A stretch of 64,000 bases of DNA from Robertmurraya massiliosenegalensis JC6. GTDB taxonomy: Bacteria; Bacillota; Bacilli; Bacillales; Cytobacillaceae. The stretch lies in assembly GCF_000311725.1 (NCBI RefSeq), contig NZ_HE978519.1:28848-92847 (forward strand), written 5' to 3'. The notes under the pieces were generated by a model. The model was not told the DNA's origin. It did not search any database and worked only from the letters and a program-made list of their open reading frames with translations. The translations under genes and the position numbers were made by a program. Shown here piece by piece: positions 15,570 through 24,529 of this stretch; within the stretch, counting starts at the first letter, position 1, and each line of letters begins with the position of its first letter.

Positions 15570-16478
15570 TTATGGATAGAAAATCATAGGATCATATGGA
15601 ACACCATTTATTCTAGTTTCAAAATGCAAATGAGGACCAGTTGAATATCCAGTTGACCCAACAAGACCGATTACTTGACCACCTACTACCTCTTGACCTT
15701 TTGTTACATTCATAGAGTTTAAATGTGCATATCTTGTTTCAAAACCACCCCCATGATCAACAATGACTATATTTCCATATCCTGTTATTGTTCCCGCAAA
15801 AATCACCTTCCCATTTGTGGCTGAAACAACAGGTTTATTCAATATCCCTTCGATTGCTATATCTACTCCATTATGTGGTTGATACACATTTTTAATTGGA
15901 TGAAAACGATTTGGATCGAAAGGTGATGTAATATTTCGAGTAAAAGGAACAACCCAAAATAATCCGTTTTCGTTTGCTACTATTCCTTCGATGACCGTAG
16001 TTGGTGGACTTGCCTTTCTATCTAAATTCACCTTATAGGTATAGGATGCTACCCTCCTAACTGTGTGTTCTGAATTTCTATTGAAGTATTTATCAACGTT
16101 CGTTTCAATAATGGCTACAATAGTGGGGCTTGTGAAAGTATCTTGAAAATTTAAAGAAGTTGCATTATAAGTGACTGGAAAAACTGAATTTGATTCATCC
16201 AAAACCTCAAATTCTATAATCTCGTAATCACTCTCTGTAAGACCTGTATTTTCATTAAAACTTTCTTTAAAAGCTTCCTTAGCTTTCGCATAATCAAAAG
16301 CAAATTTTCCTTGAGCTAATGAAAGTTGATCCAGGTGTAAGGCTGCGTCATGAACTGCTATTTCTAAATCTTCTTTTAAATATTTAGTTGCTCTTGCATG
16401 TGTAGATAAATCCATATTTGTCACAAGCCCCATAATTGCCATAACGACAACAGCTAATATTTTTACGATCAGATTCAT
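15570..16478 (-). CDS. Pseudopilin-like protein fused to M23 peptidase
   Basis: A 302-residue two-part protein. The N-terminal ~150 residues start with a hydrophobic helix (MNLIVKILAVVVMAIMGLV) followed by an amphipathic helix (LEIAVHDAALHLDQLSLAQG), as in TadE/TadG/TadF pseudopilins. The C-terminal ~130 residues form an M23 (LytM) metallopeptidase: PHNGVDIA and GPHLHFE carry the zinc ligands His/Asp and HxH, with the conserved YGNIVIVDHG between them. M23 enzymes cut peptide cross-links of peptidoglycan. The gene ends the Tad-like cluster, 12 bases after the TadE-like gene. A wall-opening tip or base component is an attractive reading. Confidence 0.75.
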   Translation of the reverse strand: MNLIVKILAVVVMAIMGLVTNMDLSTHARATKYLKEDLEIAVHDAALHLDQLSLAQGKFAFDYAKAKEAFKESFNENTGLTESDYEIIEFEVLDESNSVFPVTYNATSLNFQDTFTSPTIVAIIETNVDKYFNRNSEHTVRRVASYTYKVNLDRKASPPTTVIEGIVANENGLFWVVPFTRNITSPFDPNRFHPIKNVYQPHNGVDIAIEGILNKPVVSATNGKVIFAGTITGYGNIVIVDHGGGFETRYAHLNSMNVTKGQEVVGGQVIGLVGSTGYSTGPHLHFETRINGVPYDPMIFYP

Positions 16479-16490
16479 GCTATTTCCACC

Positions 16491-16871
16491 TTAATCCTTA
16501 TACTCGCTAAGAATTGTTTTTTGAACAGTGAAGGGTTCTGACGTATCAATTTTAAATAGGTCTATTACTGTCATTAGTGGTTTCGGAACAGTTATTTTAA
16601 TAGCTAGTTTCTCTCCTCTAGGCGTGAGTGTTTCAGTCCCATTAATTTCGATCAGTTCTGGTCTATAATTATGGGTCTCTACAAGATAATCTCTCATTTC
16701 TTTGTATATTTCTTCGTCATATCTCCCTTTTAAACTAGCTTCTTTCTGTCCTTCATATATTGCTAGTTGTAATGATTCTTCAATCATCACTGCATTATTG
16801 TAAAGGGGTTGTTGGAAAATAGACCAAACAATCAAAGGTAGCAGAAGAATAAAAGTTACTACTTGTTCCAA
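16491..16871 (-). CDS. TadE-like minor pseudopilin
   Basis: A 126-residue protein with an N-terminal hydrophobic helix (VVTFILLLPLIVWSIFQQPLY) followed by a long amphipathic helix and a small beta-rich end. This is the general plan of TadE-like proteins of Flp/Tad pili. Start is TTG at 16871 with AGGAGGG at good spacing. Located between the short pilin-like gene and the pseudopilin-M23 fusion. Family assignment rests on plan and context. Confidence 0.5.
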   Translation of the reverse strand: MEQVVTFILLLPLIVWSIFQQPLYNNAVMIEESLQLAIYEGQKEASLKGRYDEEIYKEMRDYLVETHNYRPELIEINGTETLTPRGEKLAIKITVPKPLMTVIDLFKIDTSEPFTVQKTILSEYKD

Positions 16872-16892
16872 ATCAAATATCCCTCCTATATT

Positions 16893-16926
16893 AAAAAATC
16901 AAGCCATTGACTATTCTCAATGGCTT
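16893..16926 (-). terminator. Terminator/attenuator after the pilin-like gene
   Basis: Stem AAGCCATTGA / TCAATGGCTT with a 6-base loop, followed on the minus strand by GATTTTTTAATA. It would make the short pilin-like gene more abundant than the downstream TadE-like and M23 genes. Confidence 0.7.
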
Positions 16927-16952
16927 TTATAAACAATTTGTTTTCCTGGCAA

Positions 16953-17147
16953 TTAGGTTAAAATGATTGGTAAAGAGTTAGTATCTTCTTGCTCGTAGTT
17001 GAAGGAACTTACATTTGTATTCGTAATTGTATTCTGAACTTCTGTACCTTTTCCAGTGATTGCAGGTGTAAGTTGATTAATAACTACCAATAAGAACAAC
17101 GCGATTGCAGCTACAATTAATAACGTTTTTACAATAATACTTTCCAT
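16953..17147 (-). CDS. Short pilin-like membrane protein (Flp-like)
   Basis: A 64-residue protein with one N-terminal hydrophobic helix (residues ~5-28) and a short polar tail rich in Asn/Thr, the size and plan of Flp-type major pilins. The usual prepilin cleavage site (Gly followed by Glu at +5) is absent, so processing would have to differ. Placed after TadC and before TadE-like and M23 genes, and followed by a terminator that favours its own expression. AAAGGAG precedes the ATG. Confidence 0.5.
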   Translation of the reverse strand: MESIIVKTLLIVAAIALFLLVVINQLTPAITGKGTEVQNTITNTNVSSFNYEQEDTNSLPIILT

Positions 17148-17179
17148 CTAAAAATCTCTCCTTTTATGTTTCCTAATTT

Positions 17180-18067
17180 TTATAAAAGACCGTTTGACAT
17201 ATAACCACTGAACATATTGAATACAAAAAATACAAGCCAACCAATGATTACTACACTGGTGAATGTGAAGAAGGTAAAGATAACTGTTTTTTGTTTGCCA
17301 GTATATCTTAGTTCATTTTCATAATAGGTAAATGAAAATACGTTCGATTCTGCTTCAATAATTTTTAAAGCTTCATCTTTAGTTGACTTATCTAATTTAA
17401 TGAGAATATCACCTAGTATTTTTGCTGTTTCACCTCCAATTTCTTCATATAAAACGTTTTTCGCTTTTTCAGGTGACACTTTCCAAAGAGATAATATTCT
17501 AGAGATACTGCCCTGTATATGTTCAAACATGGGTAAAGATTCTCTCAAAATACTATAAACATTCACCTGTTGGGATGACTTCAAAGTATATAAATCAGCT
17601 TTTAATAAATCAAAAAGCGTAAAAACCTCAATTACCCTTTTCTTTTGTCTATTGGCTACTAAGCTATTTAAAATGATAGAAACAAGCGAATATTTTAATT
17701 TTGGTTCAGTCAGAAAATATAATCCAAGTGGATAAAAAATGTTATATAAACTGAAATCATCGCTCAATAGTGGTGCTACTACATAAGCCACTATTACAAC
17801 TAAAATTAAGCACCATCTCAATACATAGAATCTAACAGCATTAAAATATGATATTCCAGTTGCCTTTAATCTTTTTTGTAATAGCGACTCTTGGCTCTCT
17901 TTAACAAATTTTTCTTTCTTTTCTTTAACACCTTTTAATGCTCTTAATCTATAAATTCGTCTTTCAGACAACGTAGTGATGTTTTTATATATGTGTATTG
18001 TTCCTAAAATGATAAGAGTTAAATAAAATGTGTAGAGAATTATTTTTACAATTAATGAACTTACTAT
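17180..18067 (-). CDS. TadC-like inner-membrane pilus assembly protein (likely ATA start)
   Basis: A T2SSF-type membrane platform protein of Tad/Flp pili. It contains a transmembrane pair near FYVLRWCLILVVIVAYVVAP, a long cytosolic region with LLKADLYTLKSSQQVNVYSI and GGETAKILGDI, and a C-terminal transmembrane helix. With a TTG at 17971 it would have 263 residues, but the frame stays open upstream and adds a further N-terminal membrane helix (SLIVKIILYTFYLTLIILG) typical of TadC. The only codon at the correct distance from a perfect AAAGGAGGG is ATA at 18067. It follows TadB by 40 bases. Confidence 0.75.
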   Translation of the reverse strand: MVSSLIVKIILYTFYLTLIILGTIHIYKNITTLSERRIYRLRALKGVKEKKEKFVKESQESLLQKRLKATGISYFNAVRFYVLRWCLILVVIVAYVVAPLLSDDFSLYNIFYPLGLYFLTEPKLKYSLVSIILNSLVANRQKKRVIEVFTLFDLLKADLYTLKSSQQVNVYSILRESLPMFEHIQGSISRILSLWKVSPEKAKNVLYEEIGGETAKILGDILIKLDKSTKDEALKIIEAESNVFSFTYYENELRYTGKQKTVIFTFFTFTSVVIIGWLVFFVFNMFSGYMSNGLL

Positions 18068-18107
18068 GTGCCTTCCCTCCTTTCAACCATATTTAAGCTA
18101 AGACATT

Positions 18108-19085
18108 CTAAATATCTGCTCTTGGTTTACTAGTGATGTAAGCTGTTAGTACAGATATAACGCTCATGCTTACAGCCACAATGAAAATCGAGAATGAAGT
18201 CTTTTCAAAAAAGAAATGCCAAAAATCACGAATTCCGGTAATACGATAGGCTAAAAAAACAATTAAAGGTAATAGCGCTATAGGCAAGTATCCCATCATG
18301 ATTGTTTCAAGTTTATCGGTTTTAGATACTTGCATATCCTTTTGTCTTTTCTTTATGTCGTTATTTAGGTCATTTAAGGGTAAGGAAATGTCTGCTCGAT
18401 CTATCTGTGCTTTGATTAGTAATTTTGCAAATCGTTTAGCGTGAGTTGAGTTGATTGAATATGAAAGAACAGTAATCGCCTTTACAAAAGCTTCTTCACT
18501 TCTTTCTTTTTGCATAGAAGATAGCAATTTTTGATATATCTTTTTGAGGTCTCTATCTTCTGTATCTTTAATTACATTCATGATCGTGTAGTAAATATCT
18601 CTACCTGTACTTTGATAATTTTGAAGTAATGCATGGTATTCATTTAAAAAAGCAAGCTGTGTTCTTAGTCGTAATGTTGTTAACCGTAGCCTTATCACGA
18701 TATAGGGAATACTTGTAAATACAATGCTAGTGAACAAAGAGAAAAGTATATCGCTAATTGATAACATTAACGCAGTTATACTGACTGAAAAAATTACCCC
18801 TATCAAAAATAAGAAATTAAACACATTCGCCTTTTCTTCTTTCTTTGAAATTGCGTTTAAAAGCAGTTCTAAGTGTTGAAAAATTGGATTTTGTGTATTC
18901 GATTTTTTCGAGTCCTCCGTTTTATTTAATTCATTGAGCCTTTTTAAACGTCGATTTCTTTTCCATTTCTTAAAACCTTTTTCAAGCTCATTTTGTAAAA
19001 AAGGACTTCCGATTAATAGCCATAATCCGTAAATAGCAAGTGAATACGAAACTATTTTTAAGAGAATTTCTAATACCTCAAACAT
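18108..19085 (-). CDS. TadB-like inner-membrane pilus assembly protein
   Basis: A 325-residue T2SSF-family protein. It has an N-terminal hydrophobic segment, a basic linker (KKWKRNRRLKRLN), two membrane segments around residues 90-125, a cytosolic helical domain (LRTQLAFLNEYHALLQNYQS, IDRADISLPLNDL), and two C-terminal membrane helices. TadB and TadC form the membrane platform that works with the CpaF ATPase. It starts 10 bases after cpaF on the same strand with AGAGGTG before the ATG. The order CpaF-TadB-TadC is the classic one for Tad clusters. Confidence 0.8.
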   Translation of the reverse strand: MFEVLEILLKIVSYSLAIYGLWLLIGSPFLQNELEKGFKKWKRNRRLKRLNELNKTEDSKKSNTQNPIFQHLELLLNAISKKEEKANVFNFLFLIGVIFSVSITALMLSISDILFSLFTSIVFTSIPYIVIRLRLTTLRLRTQLAFLNEYHALLQNYQSTGRDIYYTIMNVIKDTEDRDLKKIYQKLLSSMQKERSEEAFVKAITVLSYSINSTHAKRFAKLLIKAQIDRADISLPLNDLNNDIKKRQKDMQVSKTDKLETIMMGYLPIALLPLIVFLAYRITGIRDFWHFFFEKTSFSIFIVAVSMSVISVLTAYITSKPRADI

Positions 19086-19095
19086 CGCTTCACCT

Positions 19096-20526
19096 CTAGT
19101 CTTTGAAAATTATTTCTTCTACTGTTTCCTCTGTAATAGGATGTAATTTACTCATTTTCAGTAGATGAGAAATAACTTTTTCGGCTCTTTTTTCGTCAAA
19201 TTTAAAAATTTTCTTTTTCAATTCATAAGAAATATTGCTATTGTATTCCCAACAATCACTTTTTTCGTTATATTTTATTAGATAATTAATCCATGCTTTA
19301 TCTGTCATTCTGTTGTAGCAGACTTCATAAACAGTGGTTATTTTCTTTTGGTTTCCCTCAAATGTTTCCATTGTGATACCGATATCCAACTGTCTTGATA
19401 CCCTTCTAATTTCATTAGATAGTCGTCTGTTAGGAAATTCATCTACGATGTGGCCCGCAATTTGTTCTGGAGTATTAGCTGGGTCGGTAATATGGTAAGT
19501 CATTAGCAAACCTGTGGAACCTCTCTCTGTTGCTTTCATTGCTCCCTCAGCCTCAATTCCCCTAACTTCTTGAAACATGATAAAGTCATGGTCAATTCTT
19601 AAAGCTAAGCGTATAGTTCCTTCGATATCATCTAACGTATAAAGGTCATGTACTAACCTTTCTGGGAAGTCTCGCTTAAAGTACGATTCGGGAGAAGGTT
19701 CTATATTAACAGCTACTTTTTGAGAATCTCTCGCACCGTAAAATGTTTTTAACATTGTCGATTTCCCCGATTCAACATGCCCTGCAATGATTGTGTTTAA
19801 ATAGAGTTTTGAAAGATCGTTGAAGAATTCAACATCCTCTAATGCAATGGTTTTTCTTTTTGCTTGTTCCAAAAATGAAAAACTCTTGACAATAAACCTT
19901 CTAAACACGATTACTGGTTTAAAAGATGCAGGAGGAATGGAGATAGTTACCCTTGTTCCATTCTTCATCTCAATTTCTGCTCGTGGGTTTGATTCATTAA
20001 TTTTGAATCCTTTATTTGCAACTTCCAAAGCTCTAAGGATTTCATAAACATGTTCATCATTTCTTAATGTTTCTTGCTGCTTTACAAATTGACCATCCAC
20101 TTTAAACCATATTTCTTTTCCTATGATTTTCGCAGATGGTGAATCTGCTAATTTTTCCCATTTATAAAAAACTCCAAAACCATATATTTCATGAAAAATT
20201 GCACTAGCAAGAGAATCAAAGAAATCATAATGCGTGATACCTTGTAAATTGTTTTGTTGAAGGAATTCTTTAATTTCGGGTACTAATATACTTTGTGCTT
20301 TTTCATCTCCTAATATGGCGTTGTGTTCAATCTCTTGGCGTATTCTCTTTTCTTCATCCGTCAAGCGATCACTTGTATAAAGTTCCTCAAAATACTCCTT
20401 AACTAAAATAACAGCTTCTTGGAAATCGTTTTTTCTGACTTTCTTTTCTTCTTTTTCTTCTTCAAAAACTCTGTTTGTATCAATAAAATCATTAATATCA
20501 AATATTACTGGTGAATTTATTGTCAT
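19096..20526 (-). CDS. CpaF/TadA-family secretion ATPase
   Basis: A hexameric ATPase of the GspE/VirB11 superfamily that powers Tad pilus assembly, or substrate export as in VirB11. In the 476-residue protein the Walker A is GHVESGKST (residues 249-257), the Walker B region is DHDFIMFQEVRG (~312-323), and a His box TYHITDPAN follows. The N-terminal ~190 residues match the CpaF N-domain with an acidic linker. The first P-loop residue is Gly rather than Ala. It is the only VirB11/CpaF-like ATPase seen, so it might serve both the Tad-like platform and the neighbouring T4SS. Confidence 0.88.
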   Translation of the reverse strand: MTINSPVIFDINDFIDTNRVFEEEKEEKKVRKNDFQEAVILVKEYFEELYTSDRLTDEEKRIRQEIEHNAILGDEKAQSILVPEIKEFLQQNNLQGITHYDFFDSLASAIFHEIYGFGVFYKWEKLADSPSAKIIGKEIWFKVDGQFVKQQETLRNDEHVYEILRALEVANKGFKINESNPRAEIEMKNGTRVTISIPPASFKPVIVFRRFIVKSFSFLEQAKRKTIALEDVEFFNDLSKLYLNTIIAGHVESGKSTMLKTFYGARDSQKVAVNIEPSPESYFKRDFPERLVHDLYTLDDIEGTIRLALRIDHDFIMFQEVRGIEAEGAMKATERGSTGLLMTYHITDPANTPEQIAGHIVDEFPNRRLSNEIRRVSRQLDIGITMETFEGNQKKITTVYEVCYNRMTDKAWINYLIKYNEKSDCWEYNSNISYELKKKIFKFDEKRAEKVISHLLKMSKLHPITEETVEEIIFKD

Positions 20527-20537
20527 TCGCCTCTCTC

Positions 20538-21683
20538 CTACCCTCTACTAAAGAGTCTTTTTTTCTTCTTACCATTTGGTTGTGTAAGTTCAATTCCTGT
20601 GGCTGAAGATATAGACTTGGCAATGATATTAATAGAGTCCTGGTATGTGCTATACTCATTCATTTCATAATTATATAAAAGAGTTTGCTCTTTCTCTGCA
20701 ATACGACCATAGTTACTTTCTTCAATCGTAGTTAACATCGGAACGCCAATCTCTTTGTTAATTTCTTTGCTATTCATCAATCCAAAATCATCATGATAAT
20801 TATTAATGACCATTAAAAAATCAGATTTTTTGTAGCCGATCGGATATAACACATCATCATAAAATTGATTGAATTTTTTTATTGCCTTGTTTTGCTGATT
20901 TACTATCAAGAATCTTAAATCACTTTCTGTTAACGATTGAACCATTAAGGCATTATCGAAGTGACAACCACAGTCTATGAGAACAATGTCAAAATACTCT
21001 TTTGACAGCTCAATAAGATAGTTAACCTCTTCTTTTTTAAAAAGCCTTTCCATACGAGTGTTCTTATTCCCACCAAGAACATATAAAGAATCTTTTTCAA
21101 CCATATGGAATAGGGATAAAAATTCGTCTTGATTACTAAGTAGTTGACTTGCCAATCTTGTTTTAATTTCATGCAAATAACTTCCTCGATAATCTAATTG
21201 ATCCGTTCCATCATCCCAAGCATTTAATAAGAGCACTCCTATCTTGTCCTTTGAATGACTCGCTAAGTGTTTAGCAACACTTAAACAGGTAGTCGTTGTT
21301 CCGACGTTTCCAATAGACGAAAGGAAACAAAATACATTTGAACTATTATATTTCAAGGGATTGATAGTTTTTTCTATTACTTCAATAATTTGATCCGCTA
21401 CTAACCTTGATGGTACGAGAACAATATCACGACTTTCACAAAACGCTTTCACTATTCTTTCTAAATTAGGCTCGTAATGATTTTGGAGCATATAGAAGGT
21501 CTTTTTTGTTTTCTGCAAATCCAGATTCGATAACTCGTCATAGGATAATAAGGTATCTGAGATTAAAAGATAATCTTCCGTAACCTTATCTAATGAGTGT
21601 ATAGTTACCACTTGTTCAAAGAGGTTTTTTTCTTTGATTTTAGAAATCAAAATTTCGTCTGCTGATAAAACTTGTAATTTCAC
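20538..21683 (-). CDS. CpaE/TadZ-like protein with degenerate P-loop
   Basis: A 381-residue MinD/ParA-fold protein. Residues 1-110 are a small receiver-like domain; from ~115 the fold has the MinD pattern, but the Walker A position reads SIGNVGTTTT (123-132) in place of KGGxGKTT, lacking both the signature and the catalytic lysine. The later VLIDCG-type motif (FDIVLIDCGCHF) is kept. CpaE/TadZ proteins localize Tad machinery at poles, and some members have lost ATPase activity. GTG start after AAAGGAG. It lies between the CpaB-like gene and cpaF. Confidence 0.7.
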   Translation of the reverse strand: MKLQVLSADEILISKIKEKNLFEQVVTIHSLDKVTEDYLLISDTLLSYDELSNLDLQKTKKTFYMLQNHYEPNLERIVKAFCESRDIVLVPSRLVADQIIEVIEKTINPLKYNSSNVFCFLSSIGNVGTTTTCLSVAKHLASHSKDKIGVLLLNAWDDGTDQLDYRGSYLHEIKTRLASQLLSNQDEFLSLFHMVEKDSLYVLGGNKNTRMERLFKKEEVNYLIELSKEYFDIVLIDCGCHFDNALMVQSLTESDLRFLIVNQQNKAIKKFNQFYDDVLYPIGYKKSDFLMVINNYHDDFGLMNSKEINKEIGVPMLTTIEESNYGRIAEKEQTLLYNYEMNEYSTYQDSINIIAKSISSATGIELTQPNGKKKKRLFSRG

Positions 21684-21708
21684 CTTTTTCTCCTTTCCTG
21701 TTTATAAA

Positions 21709-22500
21709 TTATCTTTCATATTTATAAACAACATATAATTTGTACCCTTTTTCTGTATATTCTCTTAGTGTTTTTAACTTTTCTTCATTAGCGATTATCT
21801 CAATGTTTGCAACCGAACCAGTTGTTGCATTAGTATTTTCCTCAATTTCGCTTACTTCGGTGTTTGATTTATCTTTCACCGCAGAAACTCGAACATCAGC
21901 AAGTATTGGTTTATAATCACCTATTATTTTCATGTCTGACAGTTCACTATTATTAATTGGCTTTTTGTTTGTAACTTCTTCATTGTTCTCTGAGGTATCT
22001 GATGCTTCTGCTGTTACATTATTTTCATTTTGTTTTTGTGCATCAACCAATAACGAGCGAATTACATCTTGTTCTTGATCTGGTATTGCATAAAAATCAG
22101 CAATGAAAGTCCTCCTTAATGAACCAGGGACAGCAAACAACCAACTTTCGGGTACAGGAGCTATAAACTCTCCTTCTTTTTCATTAGGAATCAAATTATA
22201 TTCATCAATTAGTTCAGAATATATTTGTGTACCTTTTTTTATCGAAATCGCTGCGTTCTTATTAAGGACTAATCCTGTGTCTGTTGGGATAATAGCGTCC
22301 TTAATCATATTGTCCTTTCTAATGGTCACAAGTTCTGTATTTTCCTCTGTCAGTAATTCTTTGAAGCTAATATCCTCTTTAGCTACTAAAACATCAACGG
22401 TGTTAATCTTTTCGCTAAAGTAAAATTCATACGATATTAGCGATCCTATTCCTATCCCTAAAAACAACAATGGAACAAGAATTTTTGCTACCTTTTTCAT
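21709..22500 (-). CDS. CpaB/RcpC-like SAF-domain protein
   Basis: A 263-residue membrane-anchored protein: N-terminal helix (ILVPLLFLGIGIGSLISYEF), then an SAF-like domain (NTVDVLVAKEDISFKELLTE, KGTQIYSELID), and a C-terminal beta segment. CpaB proteins are periplasmic/cell-surface parts of Tad pili. AAAGGGG precedes the ATG. It is the first gene after the strong terminator at 22626-22661 and has the TTGGCACT-type promoter element, so it opens the Tad-like operon. Confidence 0.65.
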   Translation of the reverse strand: MKKVAKILVPLLFLGIGIGSLISYEFYFSEKINTVDVLVAKEDISFKELLTEENTELVTIRKDNMIKDAIIPTDTGLVLNKNAAISIKKGTQIYSELIDEYNLIPNEKEGEFIAPVPESWLFAVPGSLRRTFIADFYAIPDQEQDVIRSLLVDAQKQNENNVTAEASDTSENNEEVTNKKPINNSELSDMKIIGDYKPILADVRVSAVKDKSNTEVSEIEENTNATTGSVANIEIIANEEKLKTLREYTEKGYKLYVVYKYER

Positions 22501-22554
22501 TTATCTTCCCCTTTCTATTGATAGAAAATTATTTAATGTTTGTTTCTAAATTAA

Positions 22555-22590
22555 AGTATAGATAAATTTTTCAAAGGCAGAGTGCCAATA
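22555..22590 (-). promoter_or_regulatory. TTGGCACT-type promoter element of the Tad-like operon
   Basis: Minus strand: ATTATTGGCACTCT, with the -10-like box TATACT starting 22 bases after TTGGCA. Three further copies with the identical spacing are found at 32905-32940, 39893-39928 and 40013-40050. Confidence 0.55.
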
Positions 22591-22625
22591 ATTTTTCTCT
22601 AGTAAATTTTCCATTAGCGAAAAAA

Positions 22626-22661
22626 CAAAAAAAGGAACGAACCTTTATTCGGCTCGTTCCT
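22626..22661 (-). terminator. Strong terminator at the end of the T4SS operon
   Basis: Stem AGGAACGA / TCGTTCCT with a 13-base loop and eight T residues on the minus strand. The stem overlaps the stop codon of the CpaE-like gene at 22660. Confidence 0.88.
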
Positions 22662-24150
22662 ACACTCTACTGAAAAATCCTCTTTTTTTCTTTTTTCTGT
22701 ACTTTATTTCTTCTTCCAGTCCCATTTCTTTTAATAATCCATCGTAGACAATAATAAGTTCTTCTTCTACGTCTCTGCTAATGTCATATGGAATTTTTTT
22801 ATCATAATATGCCTTAAAAATATGTTCATACGGTAATGAGATACACTGATGTGAATTAGCAAGGTTTAGTTGCTTTATTTCTTTCTTTGGCAAATACGAT
22901 TCGTAACGATTAAGCAAAAAAGTTACTTCTGTCTGGTACCTTTCATCTTCCTTATATTCTTGGAAAAATGCTAACCTTTCTATATTCGGATTAATCATTG
23001 TCGGCATTAAATCCGTTACTACTACTACATGGTGAAAAACCGACAGTAAATCTATAAACGAAGATTCATAATTAAGATTGGCAGAAGGAATATATCCAAA
23101 GTCCATAATCTTTATAGAATGTTTCCCTGTATTTATGTATCTTAATAACTGTTCGTTTGTGAAATCTGTAATACACTTACTTTCATAATCAGTAGCATAT
23201 ATATGAATGTTTTCATATATTGGTGCTTGTTCTAAAAATATCGGTTTCCGATCACAAATTAAATGAGGAACACTAATTTGCTGTTTTTTTAAGGTATCCC
23301 CATTATAGTCAAAGAAATCAAATACATCGGAAAGATACGTTCTACCTTCACTATGAATCGGATATTCATAAACTCCAACATCTCTTCCTTTATCACTTAG
23401 GAAACTAGCAAAATTTAAAGAATGAAAAGTTGATCCAGCTCCTTTTGACAAGGAGATAAAAGCAACACTTTGTTGATTTAAAGTAACATATTTCTCAATT
23501 ACTTTTGTTTTTGGTAGATGGACACTGAAAGAAAATGAGTCAGCCAGTCTTTTAATACCAGGAAATTTTTCTTCTTTTTGATTTGACTTGCCATCTTCTT
23601 CCTCTTCTATTTCTATCTCAGATAATTCTAAATCGGGTGAGCTTTGTTTTTCGTTAGGTTCTATAACCTTATACTTTAAATTGTCATTGACCTTTTCTTT
23701 ACTATTTTCATGGACAATTAAATCCTTCACTAAATCTTTTACATCAGCTAAGGTCTTGGGAGTTTCAATCCAGCCTAAAATGGACTGGATTGAAAAATTG
23801 TCCTCAAAATGAAAATCATAAATACTCAAGCTCATTAAATTTCTCTGCATTTGCTTCATATGTTTGAATTGCGAAGGAAGATTAATGATTAATCGCATAT
23901 TAGGATTATTGAAACGTATTTCACTTAGATACTCGGTATATTCTTCTGCCTTTACTTCAACTGGCACTTCATCATCAAAAGCATCAATGAACAAGGCTAT
24001 TGGACTTTTATTCCCAACACCAGTGGCGTAATGATAAAAAGTTTCTAATGAATAATCTCTATTCTCAATTTTGTATCCTTCTTTTGCTAGTAAATCTGCT
24101 ATTTTTTCCATATATTCTTTCGGTAAGATTACATGAATTCTATTTTCCAT
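22660..24150 (-). CDS. Second CpaE-like protein with degenerate P-loop
   Basis: A 496-residue protein. The N-terminal ~140 residues look like a receiver-type domain (IHVILPKEYMEKIADLLAKE). An acidic Glu/Ser-rich linker spans residues ~155-205, and a MinD/CpaE-like domain follows with SLSKGAGSTFHSLNFASFL at the P-loop position, without the usual Lys. A later 'IMDFGYIPS' stands for the MinD DCP motif. It ends in basic RKKKKRGFF, a possible membrane-binding tail also seen in the 381-residue paralog (KKKKRLFSRG). It is the last gene of the T4SS block, which ties that block to the Tad-like one. Confidence 0.6.
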   Translation of the reverse strand: MENRIHVILPKEYMEKIADLLAKEGYKIENRDYSLETFYHYATGVGNKSPIALFIDAFDDEVPVEVKAEEYTEYLSEIRFNNPNMRLIINLPSQFKHMKQMQRNLMSLSIYDFHFEDNFSIQSILGWIETPKTLADVKDLVKDLIVHENSKEKVNDNLKYKVIEPNEKQSSPDLELSEIEIEEEEDGKSNQKEEKFPGIKRLADSFSFSVHLPKTKVIEKYVTLNQQSVAFISLSKGAGSTFHSLNFASFLSDKGRDVGVYEYPIHSEGRTYLSDVFDFFDYNGDTLKKQQISVPHLICDRKPIFLEQAPIYENIHIYATDYESKCITDFTNEQLLRYINTGKHSIKIMDFGYIPSANLNYESSFIDLLSVFHHVVVVTDLMPTMINPNIERLAFFQEYKEDERYQTEVTFLLNRYESYLPKKEIKQLNLANSHQCISLPYEHIFKAYYDKKIPYDISRDVEEELIIVYDGLLKEMGLEEEIKYRKKKKRGFFSRV

Positions 24151-24151
24151 A

Positions 24152-24529
24152 TTAACTACCTGTTACTCTAGACATTACTGAGTCTACTGCTGCCATCATG
24201 ATACCAACAATTTGTGGTGCAAAATTGACTAATAGGAAAAATAATAACCCCATTCCTAGTAAGGAACCAGCTAGTATTTTGGCAGGTTTAAAGGCTAGTC
24301 CAATTAACGCTGAAAAACCCGACAATACAACTAAAACAATTAGGATAGGTATAGAATATTCTTTTGCTAAAGACATCATCCCATCCAAACTTACATTCTC
24401 AGATGTTGCTTTAACTGAATCTACATCAATATTTACCGTACTAGCACTTGCCAATTCCGGTTGGGCAAAAAAACCCCAACAAATTAATCCGATTGCCATT
24501 GCAAAAACATATTTTAAATGTATACTCAT
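24152..24529 (-). CDS. Small membrane protein, VirB2/TrbC-like candidate
   Basis: A 125-residue protein with a signal peptide (FAMAIGLICWGFFAQPELASA), a short polar region, and two hydrophobic segments separated by a short basic loop (PILIVLVVLSGFSALIGLA; LLGMGLLFFLLVNFA). Signal peptide plus two membrane helices is the plan of VirB2/TrbC pilins of type IV secretion systems. Start overlaps the stop of the preceding gene (ATGA). The family assignment is by plan and location only. Confidence 0.45.
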   Translation of the reverse strand: MSIHLKYVFAMAIGLICWGFFAQPELASASTVNIDVDSVKATSENVSLDGMMSLAKEYSIPILIVLVVLSGFSALIGLAFKPAKILAGSLLGMGLLFFLLVNFAPQIVGIMMAAVDSVMSRVTGS

